Shown in pieces: positions 55,729 to 64,000 of a stretch of 64,000 bases of DNA (the first letter of the stretch is position 1; each line of letters opens with the position of its first letter). The translations under genes and the position numbers were made by a program. The notes under the pieces were generated by a model that was given only the letters and a program-made list of their open reading frames with translations, made no database searches and was not told where the DNA came from. Source of the DNA: Kolteria novifilia (GTDB lineage: Bacteria; Planctomycetota; Planctomycetia; Kolteriales; Kolteriaceae); the NCBI GenBank assembly GCA_007748055.1, contig CP036279.1:124001-188000 (forward strand), in the 5' to 3' direction.

Positions 55729-55880
55729 GCGAGCCCTCTTGGCGGACCAAGGCTCACCCTACGATCCAATCCTTGCCAGTGGTGGGTCAAGACCCACCCT
55801 ACTCGGAAGACCGTAGGTAAGGCCATTGCCTGACACAAATGACTGTCGGCACCCATGGTGGGTCAAGACCTGCCCTACGA
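55726..55880. repeat. Inverted repeats after the Rieske gene
   Basis: GTAGGCGAGCC at the Rieske stop and GGCTCACCCTAC at about 55767 form an imperfect inverted repeat. A second hairpin follows, GGTGGGTC, AA, GACCCACC at about 55782-55800, and a third GGTGGGTC/GACCTGCC near 55860. They fill the gap before the convergent pgsW stop and probably act as terminators. Confidence 0.6.
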
Positions 55881-55893
55881 GGCCTGCCCCCGA

Positions 55894-57039
55894 TCAGATC
55901 ATCGGTTCGGGAGAAGACATCTCCTTCTTGCGTGACGAGGTCGTGAGGATGCGGAAGCCGAGATCCGACAGCACGAAGACGTAGAGGCTAAAGAAGATCG
56001 CGGCCAGCACCGCCAACGCGAAGAGCTTGCTCGGCTCGCGGCGCACGTAAACGCCGCCCTCGCCCGGCTCGGGAAGTTGCGTCGGAATGGGAGGAAGCCC
56101 ATAGTCCTCGGCGATGTCCATCACGCTCGACATGTGGACGATCGGTATCCCGTTGCGGGCGAACCGGCTCATCACCGAGTCAATCGAGAGGGCGTGATGG
56201 CTCGCCCCCATGTTGAGGCCGGGGCGAAACGCCTTCTTTCCGGCCGAACGACCGACTGACACCGTGCCGCCACCGACGTTGATGTAGGCCGCGATGTTGT
56301 CCTCGCCGCTTCGCTCGCGGTAGATGTTCATCCGCGAGTCGAGACTCTCGGTAAACGAGTTCGGCTCGATGAGGGGGATCTGGTTCTCGAGGATGTGGTT
56401 CTTAAGGATCTTCGCGCCCCCCTCGGAAAGTCCGCCCCCCTCGTCATCCATCCCACCCAGCGACGCGGCCGCCGAGCGGAAGGGCATGATCTCGCGTTCG
56501 TAGAGGACGCGTTCCATCTCGAGCCAAATGAAGTCGTTCATGTTGGCGCCGAACTGCGACGCGGAAGCGCTCGAGATGATCACCGGCTGGAGGTTCAGCG
56601 TCTTCAGCGCCGCCAAGACACAGGTGTTCAATGCCGGGAAGGACCCCGAGAAGCCGACTGCGACGAAGTCCCCTTCGCGAACACCCGCCCGGGTGAGCAT
56701 GTCGACGACCACCGCGGCGAAGTTCGGATTGATGCTCGTCTGTTTCGAGGGGAGATGCCCGGGCACGGAGGTGACGTCGCTCATCGCTTCGCCGATCATG
56801 CCGCTGCGCGAGGGGTCGATCGACGGGTCGATGGAGAATCCGCGCCGCAGTCGCTCCTGCTTGATCGCGTCCATCGCGTCGCGCGCCAGTTCGGCGGCGG
56901 CGATCTTTTTGTCGAAGTACGGCGTCTTGACGGTGGTCTCGAACGAACGGACCGCGAGGAGTCCGCCCAGCGAGAAGATGCAGATCAAGACGAGGACCGA
57001 CTGCGAGACGGCCCGCGGACGCCAGTAGAGCCTTCTCAT
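55894..57039 (-). CDS. pgsW: Poly-gamma-glutamate system protein PgsW-like
   Basis: 381 aa from ATG at 57039, overlapping the pgsC stop by ATGA. It has an N-terminal helix (about 11-31) and a C-terminal helix (about 340-362). Between them is an extracytoplasmic domain with VAVGFSGSFPALNTCVLAALKTL, SASASQFGAN and INVGGGTVSVG. This type is annotated beside pgsB and pgsC in several bacteria as a poly-gamma-glutamate system protein; its exact function is not established. The gene symbol rests on context and appearance. Confidence 0.75.
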   Translation of the reverse strand: MRRLYWRPRAVSQSVLVLICIFSLGGLLAVRSFETTVKTPYFDKKIAAAELARDAMDAIKQERLRRGFSIDPSIDPSRSGMIGEAMSDVTSVPGHLPSKQTSINPNFAAVVVDMLTRAGVREGDFVAVGFSGSFPALNTCVLAALKTLNLQPVIISSASASQFGANMNDFIWLEMERVLYEREIMPFRSAAASLGGMDDEGGGLSEGGAKILKNHILENQIPLIEPNSFTESLDSRMNIYRERSGEDNIAAYINVGGGTVSVGRSAGKKAFRPGLNMGASHHALSIDSVMSRFARNGIPIVHMSSVMDIAEDYGLPPIPTQLPEPGEGGVYVRREPSKLFALAVLAAIFFSLYVFVLSDLGFRILTTSSRKKEMSSPEPMI

Positions 57040-57497
57040 CCCGTGAACTCCGGCCCGAGGCAAATGATGAGGATCAAGTGGACGACGACCGCCGCGATCA
57101 AGAGCGTGCTGAGCGTTTCGACCAGCCCCTGGCGGTCGATCCAGATCGCGATGAGCCCCGGAATGATGAACCCGATCGCCTCGTAGGCCGGTTCGCCCGG
57201 CGGGGAGAACGACACTGTCGGAATCATGCTCACCAGGATGCCGATCACGTAGCCGAAGAGGATCATCAACACCGTGCGGCGTCTGCCGTAGATGATCATC
57301 GTCGACGACAGGGCGTGGACGATGACATACGTCGCGACCGAGGCGAGGATCGTCAGCAGGATGTCCCCCGGTCGCGTCAGGAAGAGCGCGAAGTAGCCGG
57401 GGACGACCATGCCGCCGGCCGCGAGACCGAACAGCTCCGAGAAGAGTAGACTGACCACCAGCCCAACGCCGATGGACAACGCCAACATGTCGATCAT
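57036..57497 (-). CDS. pgsC: Poly-gamma-glutamate biosynthesis protein PgsC/CapC
   Basis: 153 aa from ATG at 57497, overlapping pgsB by ATGA. It is about four membrane helices: LSIGVGLVVSLLFSELFGLAAGGMVVPGYFALFL is the CapC N-terminal signature, and PGLIAIWIDRQGLVETLSTLLIAAVVVHLI is the C-terminal pair. PgsC is the membrane partner of the PgsB ligase in polymer synthesis. The coupled overlaps on both sides show that pgsB-pgsC-pgsW is one transcript. Confidence 0.92.
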   Translation of the reverse strand: MIDMLALSIGVGLVVSLLFSELFGLAAGGMVVPGYFALFLTRPGDILLTILASVATYVIVHALSSTMIIYGRRRTVLMILFGYVIGILVSMIPTVSFSPPGEPAYEAIGFIIPGLIAIWIDRQGLVETLSTLLIAAVVVHLILIICLGPEFTG

Positions 57498-58699
57498 GTC
57501 GAGGCACTCGCCTCCTGATAAGTGCTGCGATTGCGGAAGAAGCGGACCAAGGGAAGGCCCGGCCCCCCGATGTTTCCCATCCCCATCACCAAACACGACT
57601 TGCCGCCAAGATCGAGGATCGACTCAAAGATCTCCTCGACGCGCCGATCCTCGGCGAAGATGACCCGCAGGGGATCGAGTCCCGCTTCGGTCGCGAACTT
57701 GGCGAAGATGTACGTTCCCGTCCCGATCAGGACGTAGTGGTCCGCGGGCGTCCACGTCACACACGCCCGTGCCAACTGCAGCGAACGGTCGGGACGATCG
57801 GCTCGGCAGTTGAACACGGCCACGCGTTTGGAGACTCCTGGATGCTTCTGGAGGGCCATGTCCCAGATGCGTTCGGTCGATTCCGGATCATTGGCCGCGA
57901 AGCCGTTGACGAAGATGACCGAGCGGCCGAAGAAATCGAGCTGGTGCGTCGTCATCGCTCCCGGATCGGGCGATGCCTCCCACATGCCCCGCAGCGCGGT
58001 CGCGCGGTCGACGCCCAAGTCCTCGCAGACGCGAAGCGCGAGCGCGACGTTCTCGGCATGCTCGGTGTAGACAAACCCGCCAAGATCCTCCTCGGTGATG
58101 CCCGCGACCTCCTCGGCGGTAATCGGAATCAACTGCGTGCCCCGATCATCCGAGGCCATTTGGAAGATGTCGAGATGACGCCGCTCAGCGGTAAAGAGCT
58201 TGCCGCGTCGGGGGACCATGCCCGCGAGCGCCTTGGCGACGTCGGTCTCGTCCGGGCCCATGACATCGAGGTGGTCGGCGCGGGCGTTGGTGATCACTCC
58301 ATGCGTCCCACGTACCAAGTGCAACTCACTGAGCCACTGCAGAAAAGGAATCAGCGCCATGCACTCGATGACCATCGCCTCGGCCTTGATCTCGCGGGCG
58401 TTGTCGATGATGCGGACTTGTTCGATCACGTTGGCCCGAGAAGGCCGGTAGATTGGGTATTCTTTTCCGTCGGGCATGATCATCCGCGGCAGCGTACCTG
58501 TCGTCTTGGCGCAGGTGCGAATCCCACCCGCCCGCAGCCCCGCCGCGATCAGCCGCGTCACGCTCGACTTGCCCCGTGTTCCGTTGACGTGGATCCGGAA
58601 GGGAATTCGCAAGAGCGAGCGTAGATGCAAGAGGGCTTCGGCGATTCCCCAACCGGTGACGAGCAACGTCAAACCGAGGACAATGGCGATGCGATCCAT
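57494..58699 (-). CDS. pgsB: Poly-gamma-glutamate synthase PgsB/CapB
   Basis: 401 aa from ATG at 58699. One N-terminal membrane helix (3-20) is followed by the ATP-binding HVNGTRGKSSVTRLI (residues 37-51, Mur-ligase-like P-loop), then VIECMALIPFLQWLSELHLV and NARADHLDVMGP (conserved Asp/His). It ligates glutamate residues through the gamma carboxylate using ATP. It is the first gene of the pgsBCW operon. pgsA, the usual export-linked partner, is not present next to it. Confidence 0.93.
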   Translation of the reverse strand: MDRIAIVLGLTLLVTGWGIAEALLHLRSLLRIPFRIHVNGTRGKSSVTRLIAAGLRAGGIRTCAKTTGTLPRMIMPDGKEYPIYRPSRANVIEQVRIIDNAREIKAEAMVIECMALIPFLQWLSELHLVRGTHGVITNARADHLDVMGPDETDVAKALAGMVPRRGKLFTAERRHLDIFQMASDDRGTQLIPITAEEVAGITEEDLGGFVYTEHAENVALALRVCEDLGVDRATALRGMWEASPDPGAMTTHQLDFFGRSVIFVNGFAANDPESTERIWDMALQKHPGVSKRVAVFNCRADRPDRSLQLARACVTWTPADHYVLIGTGTYIFAKFATEAGLDPLRVIFAEDRRVEEIFESILDLGGKSCLVMGMGNIGGPGLPLVRFFRNRSTYQEASAST

Positions 58700-58930
58700 G
58701 CTGGGGCATACCCCTTGAGAAAACCTGACCAACGCGTTTGGACGCGATGCTGAATATCCCTCCAGGTCCCCAAAATCAAGGATCGCTGAAGGAATCGTTC
58801 GGACATTGAGAAGATCGCCCGGAACGCAAAACGCTAAATTGGTTCATCCGCTTCGCCGAAAAAGTGTACATATTCCGCCCGACCAATGACACCGGGTGTG
58901 GATGAAATCGACTAGTGCGGGAGCCACCAC
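58700..58930. promoter_or_regulatory. Divergent promoter region of pgsB and the 170-aa gene
   Basis: 231 bp that is A/T-richer than its surroundings, especially 58815-58890 (CTAAATTGGTTCATCC, AAAAAGTGTACATATTCCG). No clean -35/-10 pair could be fixed. Confidence 0.3.
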
Positions 58931-59443
58931 ATGGGCAGTCCAAGTTCCAAATCGATCGTGATCGGCTTCTTGACGGTGCGACCCGTCGACGAAACGGCCC
59001 TGCGAGGAGGTTACTTGCTCACGACGGAATTCGGCCGGCCCCTGGAGTTCCACTATACCTCGGAACTGCGCGTCAGCCATCAACAACGGCTGCTCTACGG
59101 CCCCTCGTTCGACTCTTACATCCAAGCGGAAGTGATCGCCAAACCGATGACCAACCGGCAGTCGACCGCGCCTCGCATCATCGTCGTCAACCGCATGCCA
59201 TTACTCGACTTGCGACGACACATCCCCGCTCCCGTCTCCTGCCTGCTCGAGACCCAAGCGAAACCCGAGGAGCCCGATTCGCGGCCCTTTCGGATCGAAG
59301 TCCACGACGAATACCCTTACGATCGCGCGGCTTTCGACAAGATCCAAAAGCTGGCCGCGGAGGGTTTCGACTGGCTCGAACCCTTTGAACGCATCGAGCA
59401 GGCTCTCGCCGAGATCCGCGAGCCGGGCGCGATCGCGGCCTAG
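58931..59443 (+). CDS. Unknown 170-aa protein
   Basis: No family was recognised. GGGAG lies 8 nt before ATG at 58931. The protein is soluble and mixed alpha/beta with no signal peptide or membrane segment: GFLTVRPVDETALRGGYLLTTEFGRPLEF, RVSHQQRLLYGPSFDSYI, RIIVVNRMPLLDLRRHIPAPV and a C-terminal helix DKIQKLAAEGFDWLEPFERIEQAL. It is isolated, divergent from pgsB and convergent with xseB. A real gene is supported by the ribosome site and even codon use. Confidence 0.75.
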   Translation: MGSPSSKSIVIGFLTVRPVDETALRGGYLLTTEFGRPLEFHYTSELRVSHQQRLLYGPSFDSYIQAEVIAKPMTNRQSTAPRIIVVNRMPLLDLRRHIPAPVSCLLETQAKPEEPDSRPFRIEVHDEYPYDRAAFDKIQKLAAEGFDWLEPFERIEQALAEIREPGAIAA

Positions 59444-59509
59444 CCCGGCCTAGGCAATCGTCCCGCGAACGACGGCGAGGGATGTATGGGCATTCGACGG
59501 GGCGCCCCG

Positions 59510-59869
59510 TCAGAAGAGCCTCTCCGACTCGTCGACAGCGTCGTCATCTTCGGGGCTTTTCTCCACAGCAGGCTTCTTTTTCCGCGCCCGTTTCGGCTTG
59601 GCTTTCGCCTGGCCCTCGAAAGTCGCTTCGTGCTCGAAGTCTCGGAGCCGCGCGGTTCCATGCTCGTCGATATCGACCAACTCGCGAATCCGGCCCTCGG
59701 CGGTATCGAGCGACGCCCGACAATAGCGAAGCAGCCGCACCCCTTCCTCGAACCCTTCGAGGCTCTCGTCCAGACTCCCCTCGCCCCGCTCCAGACGTTG
59801 GACGATCCCTTCGAGCGACCGTAGGGCCTCTTCGAAGTTCGCGGGGGGCGTCGATTCATTCGTGCTCAT
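59510..59869 (-). CDS. xseB: Exodeoxyribonuclease VII small subunit
   Basis: 119 aa. The N-terminal half is the XseB signature (FEEALRSLEGIVQRLERGEGSLDESLEGFEEGVRLLRYC), a helical hairpin that binds XseA. The C-terminal third is a charged Lys/Arg/Asp tail (KPKRARKKKP, SPEDDDAVDESERLF), unusual because most small subunits are about 70-85 aa. It starts 14 nt inside the end of xseA, indicating co-translation. Confidence 0.92.
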   Translation of the reverse strand: MSTNESTPPANFEEALRSLEGIVQRLERGEGSLDESLEGFEEGVRLLRYCRASLDTAEGRIRELVDIDEHGTARLRDFEHEATFEGQAKAKPKRARKKKPAVEKSPEDDDAVDESERLF

Positions 59870-61115
59870 GATCGGTCTCTACCTGTTTCACGGTGCTCTT
59901 GAGAACGCCATCGGCGACGCGGACGTCGATCTCCTCTCCCACGGCCACCTCCTTGACGCTCTTGATCAGGGTGCCGTCCGTCGTTCGACTGGCCAGCGAG
60001 TAACCTCGGGCGAGGACGCCGAGCGGGCTGAGGGCGTCGAGGGCTTGCCCCCACCGAGCGAGCTGTTGCTTGGCATCCTCACAGCGATACAAGATGCCGC
60101 GTGCGAGAGCGGCCTCCGCATCGTCGACGTCCCGAGCCCGCGATTCGAGGATGCTGAGCGGTCGTGACAACGCCGCCGAGGCTCCCAGTCGGGCGACGCG
60201 CTCGCGGCTGAGTTCGAGTCGTCGCCGCAGGGCTCCGAGTAGGCGATCTTGCTGCGCCGCGAGCCCGACGCGAAACGCCGCCGCGTCGGGAAAGACCCTT
60301 TCGGCCGCCTCGCTCGGGGTCAATGCCCGCAGATCCGCCACCATGTCCGCGATGGTGACGTCGATCTCATGCCCGATCCCGGTCACCGTCGGGACCGGCG
60401 AAGCCGCGATCGCACGGACAACCGACTCGGTGTTGAAGGCCCAAAGATCCTCCAAACTCCCCCCACCTCGAATCAAGATGACGAGATCGACGTCGAGTCG
60501 GGCCACGTCGGCCAGCGCCCGGATGATCTCCTCGGGCGCCCGCTCTCCTTGGACCGCGACGGGAAGGACGACGATTTCCGCCCCCTGCCACCGTCGACCG
60601 GTGACCTCCAGAAAGTCGCGGATCGCGGCCCCACGCGAACTCGTCACGAGCGCGATTCGCTTCGGAAATGTCGGAATTGGACGCTTTTTGGTTGGATCGA
60701 AGAGCCCTTCGGACGCTAAACGGTCGCGAAGTTGACGAAAAGCGAGCTCCAGCGGGCCGATTCCCTTCGGAAGCAACCGATGGATCCGCAGTTGGTACTG
60801 TCCGCGAGCCGCGTAGACGTCGATCGAGCCAAAGGCGAGGACCGCCATCCCGTCGGCGAGGTCGAACTGCAACTTGGACGACTCTCCTCGCCACATGACG
60901 GCCCGAAGCTGAGCCTGCTCATCCTTGAGCGTCATGTAGAGATGCCCCGAACCGGCTCGGTGGAAGTTGGAGACTTCGCCCTCGATCCACAACTCCGCGA
61001 AGGTCGCTTGGAGTTGCTGGCGAATGACGTAGGTGAGCTCGCTGACCGTCAGGACCTCGGCCGGGACAGGTGAGGACGAAGCGCCCGGCGCGAGAGGCGG
61101 CACCTCTCCGCTCAT
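59856..61115 (-). CDS. xseA: Exodeoxyribonuclease VII large subunit
   Basis: 419 aa. The N-terminal OB fold (TVSELTYVIRQQLQATFAELWIEGEVSNFHRAGSGHLYMTLKD) is typical, followed by the catalytic region ALVTSSRGAAIRDFLEVTGRR, IIRALADVARLDVDLVILIRGGGSLEDLWAFN and ITGIGHE. With XseB it degrades single-stranded DNA. Its start overlaps the ymdB-like stop as ATGA (61112-61115), and its end overlaps xseB. Confidence 0.95.
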   Translation of the reverse strand: MSGEVPPLAPGASSSPVPAEVLTVSELTYVIRQQLQATFAELWIEGEVSNFHRAGSGHLYMTLKDEQAQLRAVMWRGESSKLQFDLADGMAVLAFGSIDVYAARGQYQLRIHRLLPKGIGPLELAFRQLRDRLASEGLFDPTKKRPIPTFPKRIALVTSSRGAAIRDFLEVTGRRWQGAEIVVLPVAVQGERAPEEIIRALADVARLDVDLVILIRGGGSLEDLWAFNTESVVRAIAASPVPTVTGIGHEIDVTIADMVADLRALTPSEAAERVFPDAAAFRVGLAAQQDRLLGALRRRLELSRERVARLGASAALSRPLSILESRARDVDDAEAALARGILYRCEDAKQQLARWGQALDALSPLGVLARGYSLASRTTDGTLIKSVKEVAVGEEIDVRVADGVLKSTVKQVETDHEHE

Positions 61116-61936
61116 GAACCCGCACCCTCCGCGGAGGCTTCGAGTTCGGCCACCGCCACTTCGCTCAAGTGAATCAACTCGATCGAACGGGCCCGGCCGG
61201 AATCGCCATTGATGTCGATCAGGGCGCCGCTGAGACGAGGATCGCCGTTGGCGACATCGAAGTAGGAGGGTTCGAAGGTAAACGAGGTCTTGACGACGCG
61301 GTCGTGCCGGCGACCGATGATGCTCTCGTAAGGCCCCGTCATTCCCAAGTCGGTCAAGTAAGCCGTTCCTGGAGGAAAGACCGTGGCGTCGGCCGTGGGG
61401 ACATGCGTATGGGTTCCGACAACGGCGCTGACGCGCCCGGCGAGGTGACGGCCCACCGTCTGCTTCTCGCTGGTCGCCTCGGCGTGGATGTCGACGAGCA
61501 CGACCCGAACGTCATCGGAAAGCTGAGCGAGAACCCGATCGGCCGCGTGCAATGGGCAATCGCACGCCTTCATGAAGAGCCGCCCCGTCAAGCTGATCAC
61601 CGCCACGCGAACGCCGTCGCGACTCTTGACGACGAGATGGTCGGGCCCCGGCGCCTCCTCAGGATAGTTCGCGGGGCGGCAGATCGGCTTCTCGTCGCGA
61701 AAGAGCGTGTGAATGTCGCGGTTCTTGTAGATGTGATCGCCCATCGTAAAGGCGTCGGCACCCGCTTGAGCGATCTCCTTGTAGCCGCTGAGATTGATCC
61801 CCGACCCGCCACAGGCGTTCTCGGCGTTGACCACCACCAGATCGAGATCGTACTTGGCACGGAGGAGGGGAATCGCCCGGGCTGCCATGCGTCGCCCCGG
61901 CTTGCCGACGACGTCCCCCACCATCAAGACTCTCAA
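61112..61936 (-). CDS. ymdB: YmdB-like metallophosphoesterase (TIGR00282 type)
   Basis: 274 aa. MRVLMVGDVVGKPGRRMA, NAENACGGSGI, VVGTHTHVPTADATVFPPGTAYLTDLGMTGPYESIIGR and the C-terminal region match the YmdB family of 2',3'-cyclic-nucleotide phosphodiesterases. In Bacillus it lies next to rny, as here (14 nt apart), and links to RNA processing and biofilm control. It is first in line after rny and precedes xseA. Confidence 0.93.
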   Translation of the reverse strand: MRVLMVGDVVGKPGRRMAARAIPLLRAKYDLDLVVVNAENACGGSGINLSGYKEIAQAGADAFTMGDHIYKNRDIHTLFRDEKPICRPANYPEEAPGPDHLVVKSRDGVRVAVISLTGRLFMKACDCPLHAADRVLAQLSDDVRVVLVDIHAEATSEKQTVGRHLAGRVSAVVGTHTHVPTADATVFPPGTAYLTDLGMTGPYESIIGRRHDRVVKTSFTFEPSYFDVANGDPRLSGALIDINGDSGRARSIELIHLSEVAVAELEASAEGAGS

Positions 61937-61950
61937 CGCGGTCCTCCTTG

Positions 61951-63534
61951 CTAGCGGGCGTACTCGACGGCGCGAGTTTCCCGCACCACGGTGACCTTGA
62001 TCTCGCCTGGGTAAGTGAGTCGCTTCTCGATGGCCTGGGCGATATCGCGGCAGGCCTTGGCGGCGTGCTTGTCACTTAGCTTCTGCGAATTGACGATGAC
62101 GCGAATCTCGCGGCCCGCCTGAATGGCGTACGCGGCTTCAACCCCATTCTGCTCCGTCGCGACCGCTTCGAGCTCCTCCAAGCGTTTGACGTACTTCTCA
62201 AGCGTTTCGCGACGAGCCCCGGGACGAGAGGCGCTGATGGCGTCCGCCGCGGCCACGAGCACGGTGTAGATCATGTCGACCCGAACATCGTCGTGATGAC
62301 CGCCGATCGCGTGCAGGACGATTTCGTTCTCGCCGCAGCGTCGGGCGATGTCGGCGCCGATCTGGGGGTGGCCGCCCTCCATCTCGTGATCGACCGCCTT
62401 GCCGACGTCGTGCAGGAGGCCGCAACGCCGCGCCAAGTCGGCGTCGAGCCCCAACTCGTCGGCGATCAGGCCGCAAAGCAACGCGACCTCGACGGAGTGA
62501 TTGAGGACGTTCTGGCTGTAGCTGGTGCGAAACTTCAGCTTGCCCAAGAGCCGAATGAGCTTCTCGTGGAGGTTGGGCACTTCCGCCTCTTGGGCGGCCT
62601 TTTTGCCGAGGTCGAGGATGTGATTCTCCATGTCGTCCTTGACCTCCGTCACCACCTCCTCGATGCGGGTGGGATGGATACGACCGTCGGCGATCAGACG
62701 CTGGAGCGCCAGCTTGCCGATCTCGCGTCGGACGCTGTCGAAGGTGCTGACCACGACGATGCCGGGGGTGTCGTCGACAATCACGTCAACGCCGCTGGCC
62801 TTCTCGAAGGCCCGGATGTTCCGTCCTTCGCGGCCAATGATTCGACCCTTCATGTCGTCGCTGGGAATATCGATCGTTGCGACGGTCGTCTCGGCGGTAT
62901 ACTCCGGCGCGTAGCGCTGAATCGCGTTGGCGAGGATCTCCTTCGACTTCTGCTCGCAGTCGCGGCGAAGCTGCTCCTCGAACCGCATGACCCGTTCGCC
63001 GATCTCCTCGCTGAAGTCGTTCTCGAGCCGCTCAAGCAGGAGCTTCTCCGCCTGCGGCTTGGTCATCCCGGTGATTTTCTGGAGGACATCGCGCTGCTCG
63101 GCGAGCAGAACATCGAGACGTTGCTTGCGCTTTTCGCACTGCTCAACCGAGTCGGCGGCCTTTCGCTGGGCCGCTTCGAGGGTGCGTTCCCGCTTGGTGA
63201 TCGCCTCGAGCTTGCGTTCGATCTCCAATTCGCGATTCTCGACGTCCCGCTCGACGGCGCGCAGCTCCTTGCGCATTTCGTCGAGTTCCCCCAGGAGGGC
63301 TTCTCGTTCGCGCAGCGCCAATTCGCGGGCATCAAGCTGCGACTGTTTGCGGGTACTTTCTGCCTCGCGGCGGGATTCCTCGACGATCATGTCGGCTTCG
63401 CGCGTCGCCGCCGAAACGCGAAATCGGTCATTGTAGATCAATAACCCGAGGACAAAAATTGCGCCCACGCACGCCGTCGCGACGGCGGACAAGAGCGAGA
63501 CGATATCGAGCTCCACCTTTTTCCACCCCATCAA
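61951..63534 (-). CDS. rny: Ribonuclease Y
   Basis: 527 aa (ATG at 63534 or 63531). An N-terminal membrane helix (about 14-33) is followed by a long charged coiled coil (about 40-185), a KH domain (about 205-270; [27 protein letters not shown]) and an HD domain ([28 protein letters not shown], catalytic His-Asp pair). RNase Y begins mRNA decay at the membrane in bacteria that lack or supplement RNase E. It leads rny-ymdB-xseA-xseB. Confidence 0.96.
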   Translation of the reverse strand: MMGWKKVELDIVSLLSAVATACVGAIFVLGLLIYNDRFRVSAATREADMIVEESRREAESTRKQSQLDARELALREREALLGELDEMRKELRAVERDVENRELEIERKLEAITKRERTLEAAQRKAADSVEQCEKRKQRLDVLLAEQRDVLQKITGMTKPQAEKLLLERLENDFSEEIGERVMRFEEQLRRDCEQKSKEILANAIQRYAPEYTAETTVATIDIPSDDMKGRIIGREGRNIRAFEKASGVDVIVDDTPGIVVVSTFDSVRREIGKLALQRLIADGRIHPTRIEEVVTEVKDDMENHILDLGKKAAQEAEVPNLHEKLIRLLGKLKFRTSYSQNVLNHSVEVALLCGLIADELGLDADLARRCGLLHDVGKAVDHEMEGGHPQIGADIARRCGENEIVLHAIGGHHDDVRVDMIYTVLVAAADAISASRPGARRETLEKYVKRLEELEAVATEQNGVEAAYAIQAGREIRVIVNSQKLSDKHAAKACRDIAQAIEKRLTYPGEIKVTVVRETRAVEYAR

Positions 63535-63605
63535 GGCGGGACGCAGGCTCGATCATCGCGGCGAGGAAGAACGTCGACGTTGGGAGGATCGAAAGAGCTT
63601 CCGAC

Positions 63606-63998
63606 CTATTCGCAAAGTCTTGACCGGACGGATCGCTGCCGGCGCCATCCGTGCTCGGCACGGCGACTCCCACGCGTTCCCCAGGTCTGCCCACTTGTTC
63701 GGCCACCCATCCCATCGACCGAGCCTCGCGCGACGGGAATCGCGATGGGCTTGAGTGTCCAGGTGTACCGCGACGTTTCGCGAGGCCGCTGACCAAGATC
63801 GGTCAACCGGGCGGTCAGCATGATACCAGCGAAAGCCGTCAGCAAGCCAAGAACGATCGAGAGAAGGATCACGGCCACTCCAAGATGACGACGTAAAATT
63901 CCTTTAGAACCGCAACGAACCAGGCGGGATCGCGAGCGACCCTCGCCTTCGAGCGCGTCCAGACGTGACGCCTCTACTTGTCCGTTGACCTCATTCAT
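63606..63998 (-). CDS. Possible small membrane protein
   Basis: 130 aa if it starts at ATG 63998, only 2 nt from the window edge, so an upstream start cannot be excluded. One membrane helix (about 40-63, VAVILLSIVLGLLTAFAGIMLT). The region after it has an Arg/Gly-rich composition that looks like chance translation. No family recognised. It may be a real short protein with a spurious tail, or not coding. Confidence 0.35.
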   Translation of the reverse strand: MNEVNGQVEASRLDALEGEGRSRSRLVRCGSKGILRRHLGVAVILLSIVLGLLTAFAGIMLTARLTDLGQRPRETSRYTWTLKPIAIPVARGSVDGMGGRTSGQTWGTRGSRRAEHGWRRQRSVRSRLCE

Positions 63999-64000
63999 CC

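Overview
The window looks like a chromosomal segment of a high-GC Planctomycetota bacterium. This rests on family content seen in translation: a DUF1559 prepilin-like protein next to a sulfatase, a BBP7-type surface protein, two large secreted proteins with an N-terminal LExLExRWVP motif, a planctomycete-style FAD-dependent oxidoreductase, short hairpin repeats after many genes, and the usual GTG/TTG starts. No rRNA, tRNA, CRISPR array, prophage or transposase gene was recognised.

Layout. 1-2949: a molybdenum-hydroxylase cluster (2Fe-2S subunit running off the left edge, FAD subunit) divergent from xdhC and a mocA-like nucleotidyltransferase. 2995-5455: sulfatase behind a DUF1559 protein. 5590-10628: FAD oxidoreductase, SDR and IclR regulator on the minus strand, divergent from a zinc alcohol dehydrogenase. 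10747-20395: an envelope and osmotic block with opgG, an unknown gene, opgH, a MarR-GNAT fusion with a near-perfect 30-bp operator, a K+ channel, a K+/H+ antiporter and a DJ-1/PfpI protein. 20799-30698: an FHA-GAF histidine kinase, a BBP7 barrel and a duplicated pair of large secreted proteins. 30821-40143: an L7/L12-like small membrane protein, a TPR protein, asnB, fabF, a ClC transporter and an alkaline phosphatase. 40144-51171: an inverse-autotransporter-like protein, ribF with an extra NifU-like tail, a DUF11 protein, ettA, an asparaginase, rpsT and a 2-hydroxyacid dehydrogenase. 51295-58699: a short SecA, a nested satellite array, an NHL protein and a Rieske protein with overlapping starts, and the pgsB-pgsC-pgsW operon for poly-gamma-glutamate. 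58931-63998: an unknown gene, then rny, ymdB, xseA and xseB on the minus strand.

The least explained content is intergenic. A composite repeat family (about 205-245 bp, imperfect terminal inverted repeats starting CTAG, with 2-5 internal 29/30-nt hairpin units) lies downstream of genes, and its left terminus sometimes supplies the stop codon. Truncated copies with the same internal unit occur at four further loci, giving eight in all, each in the orientation of the gene that ends beside it. After secA the same hairpin unit is built into a roughly 1.1-kb two-level satellite in which an 18-bp repeat is present 1, 2, 4 and 5 times in successive large units. Two other hairpin repeat families share the intergenic space. 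These are the best candidates for an undescribed system, most simply a family of non-autonomous mobile elements doubling as 3'-end or termination structures.
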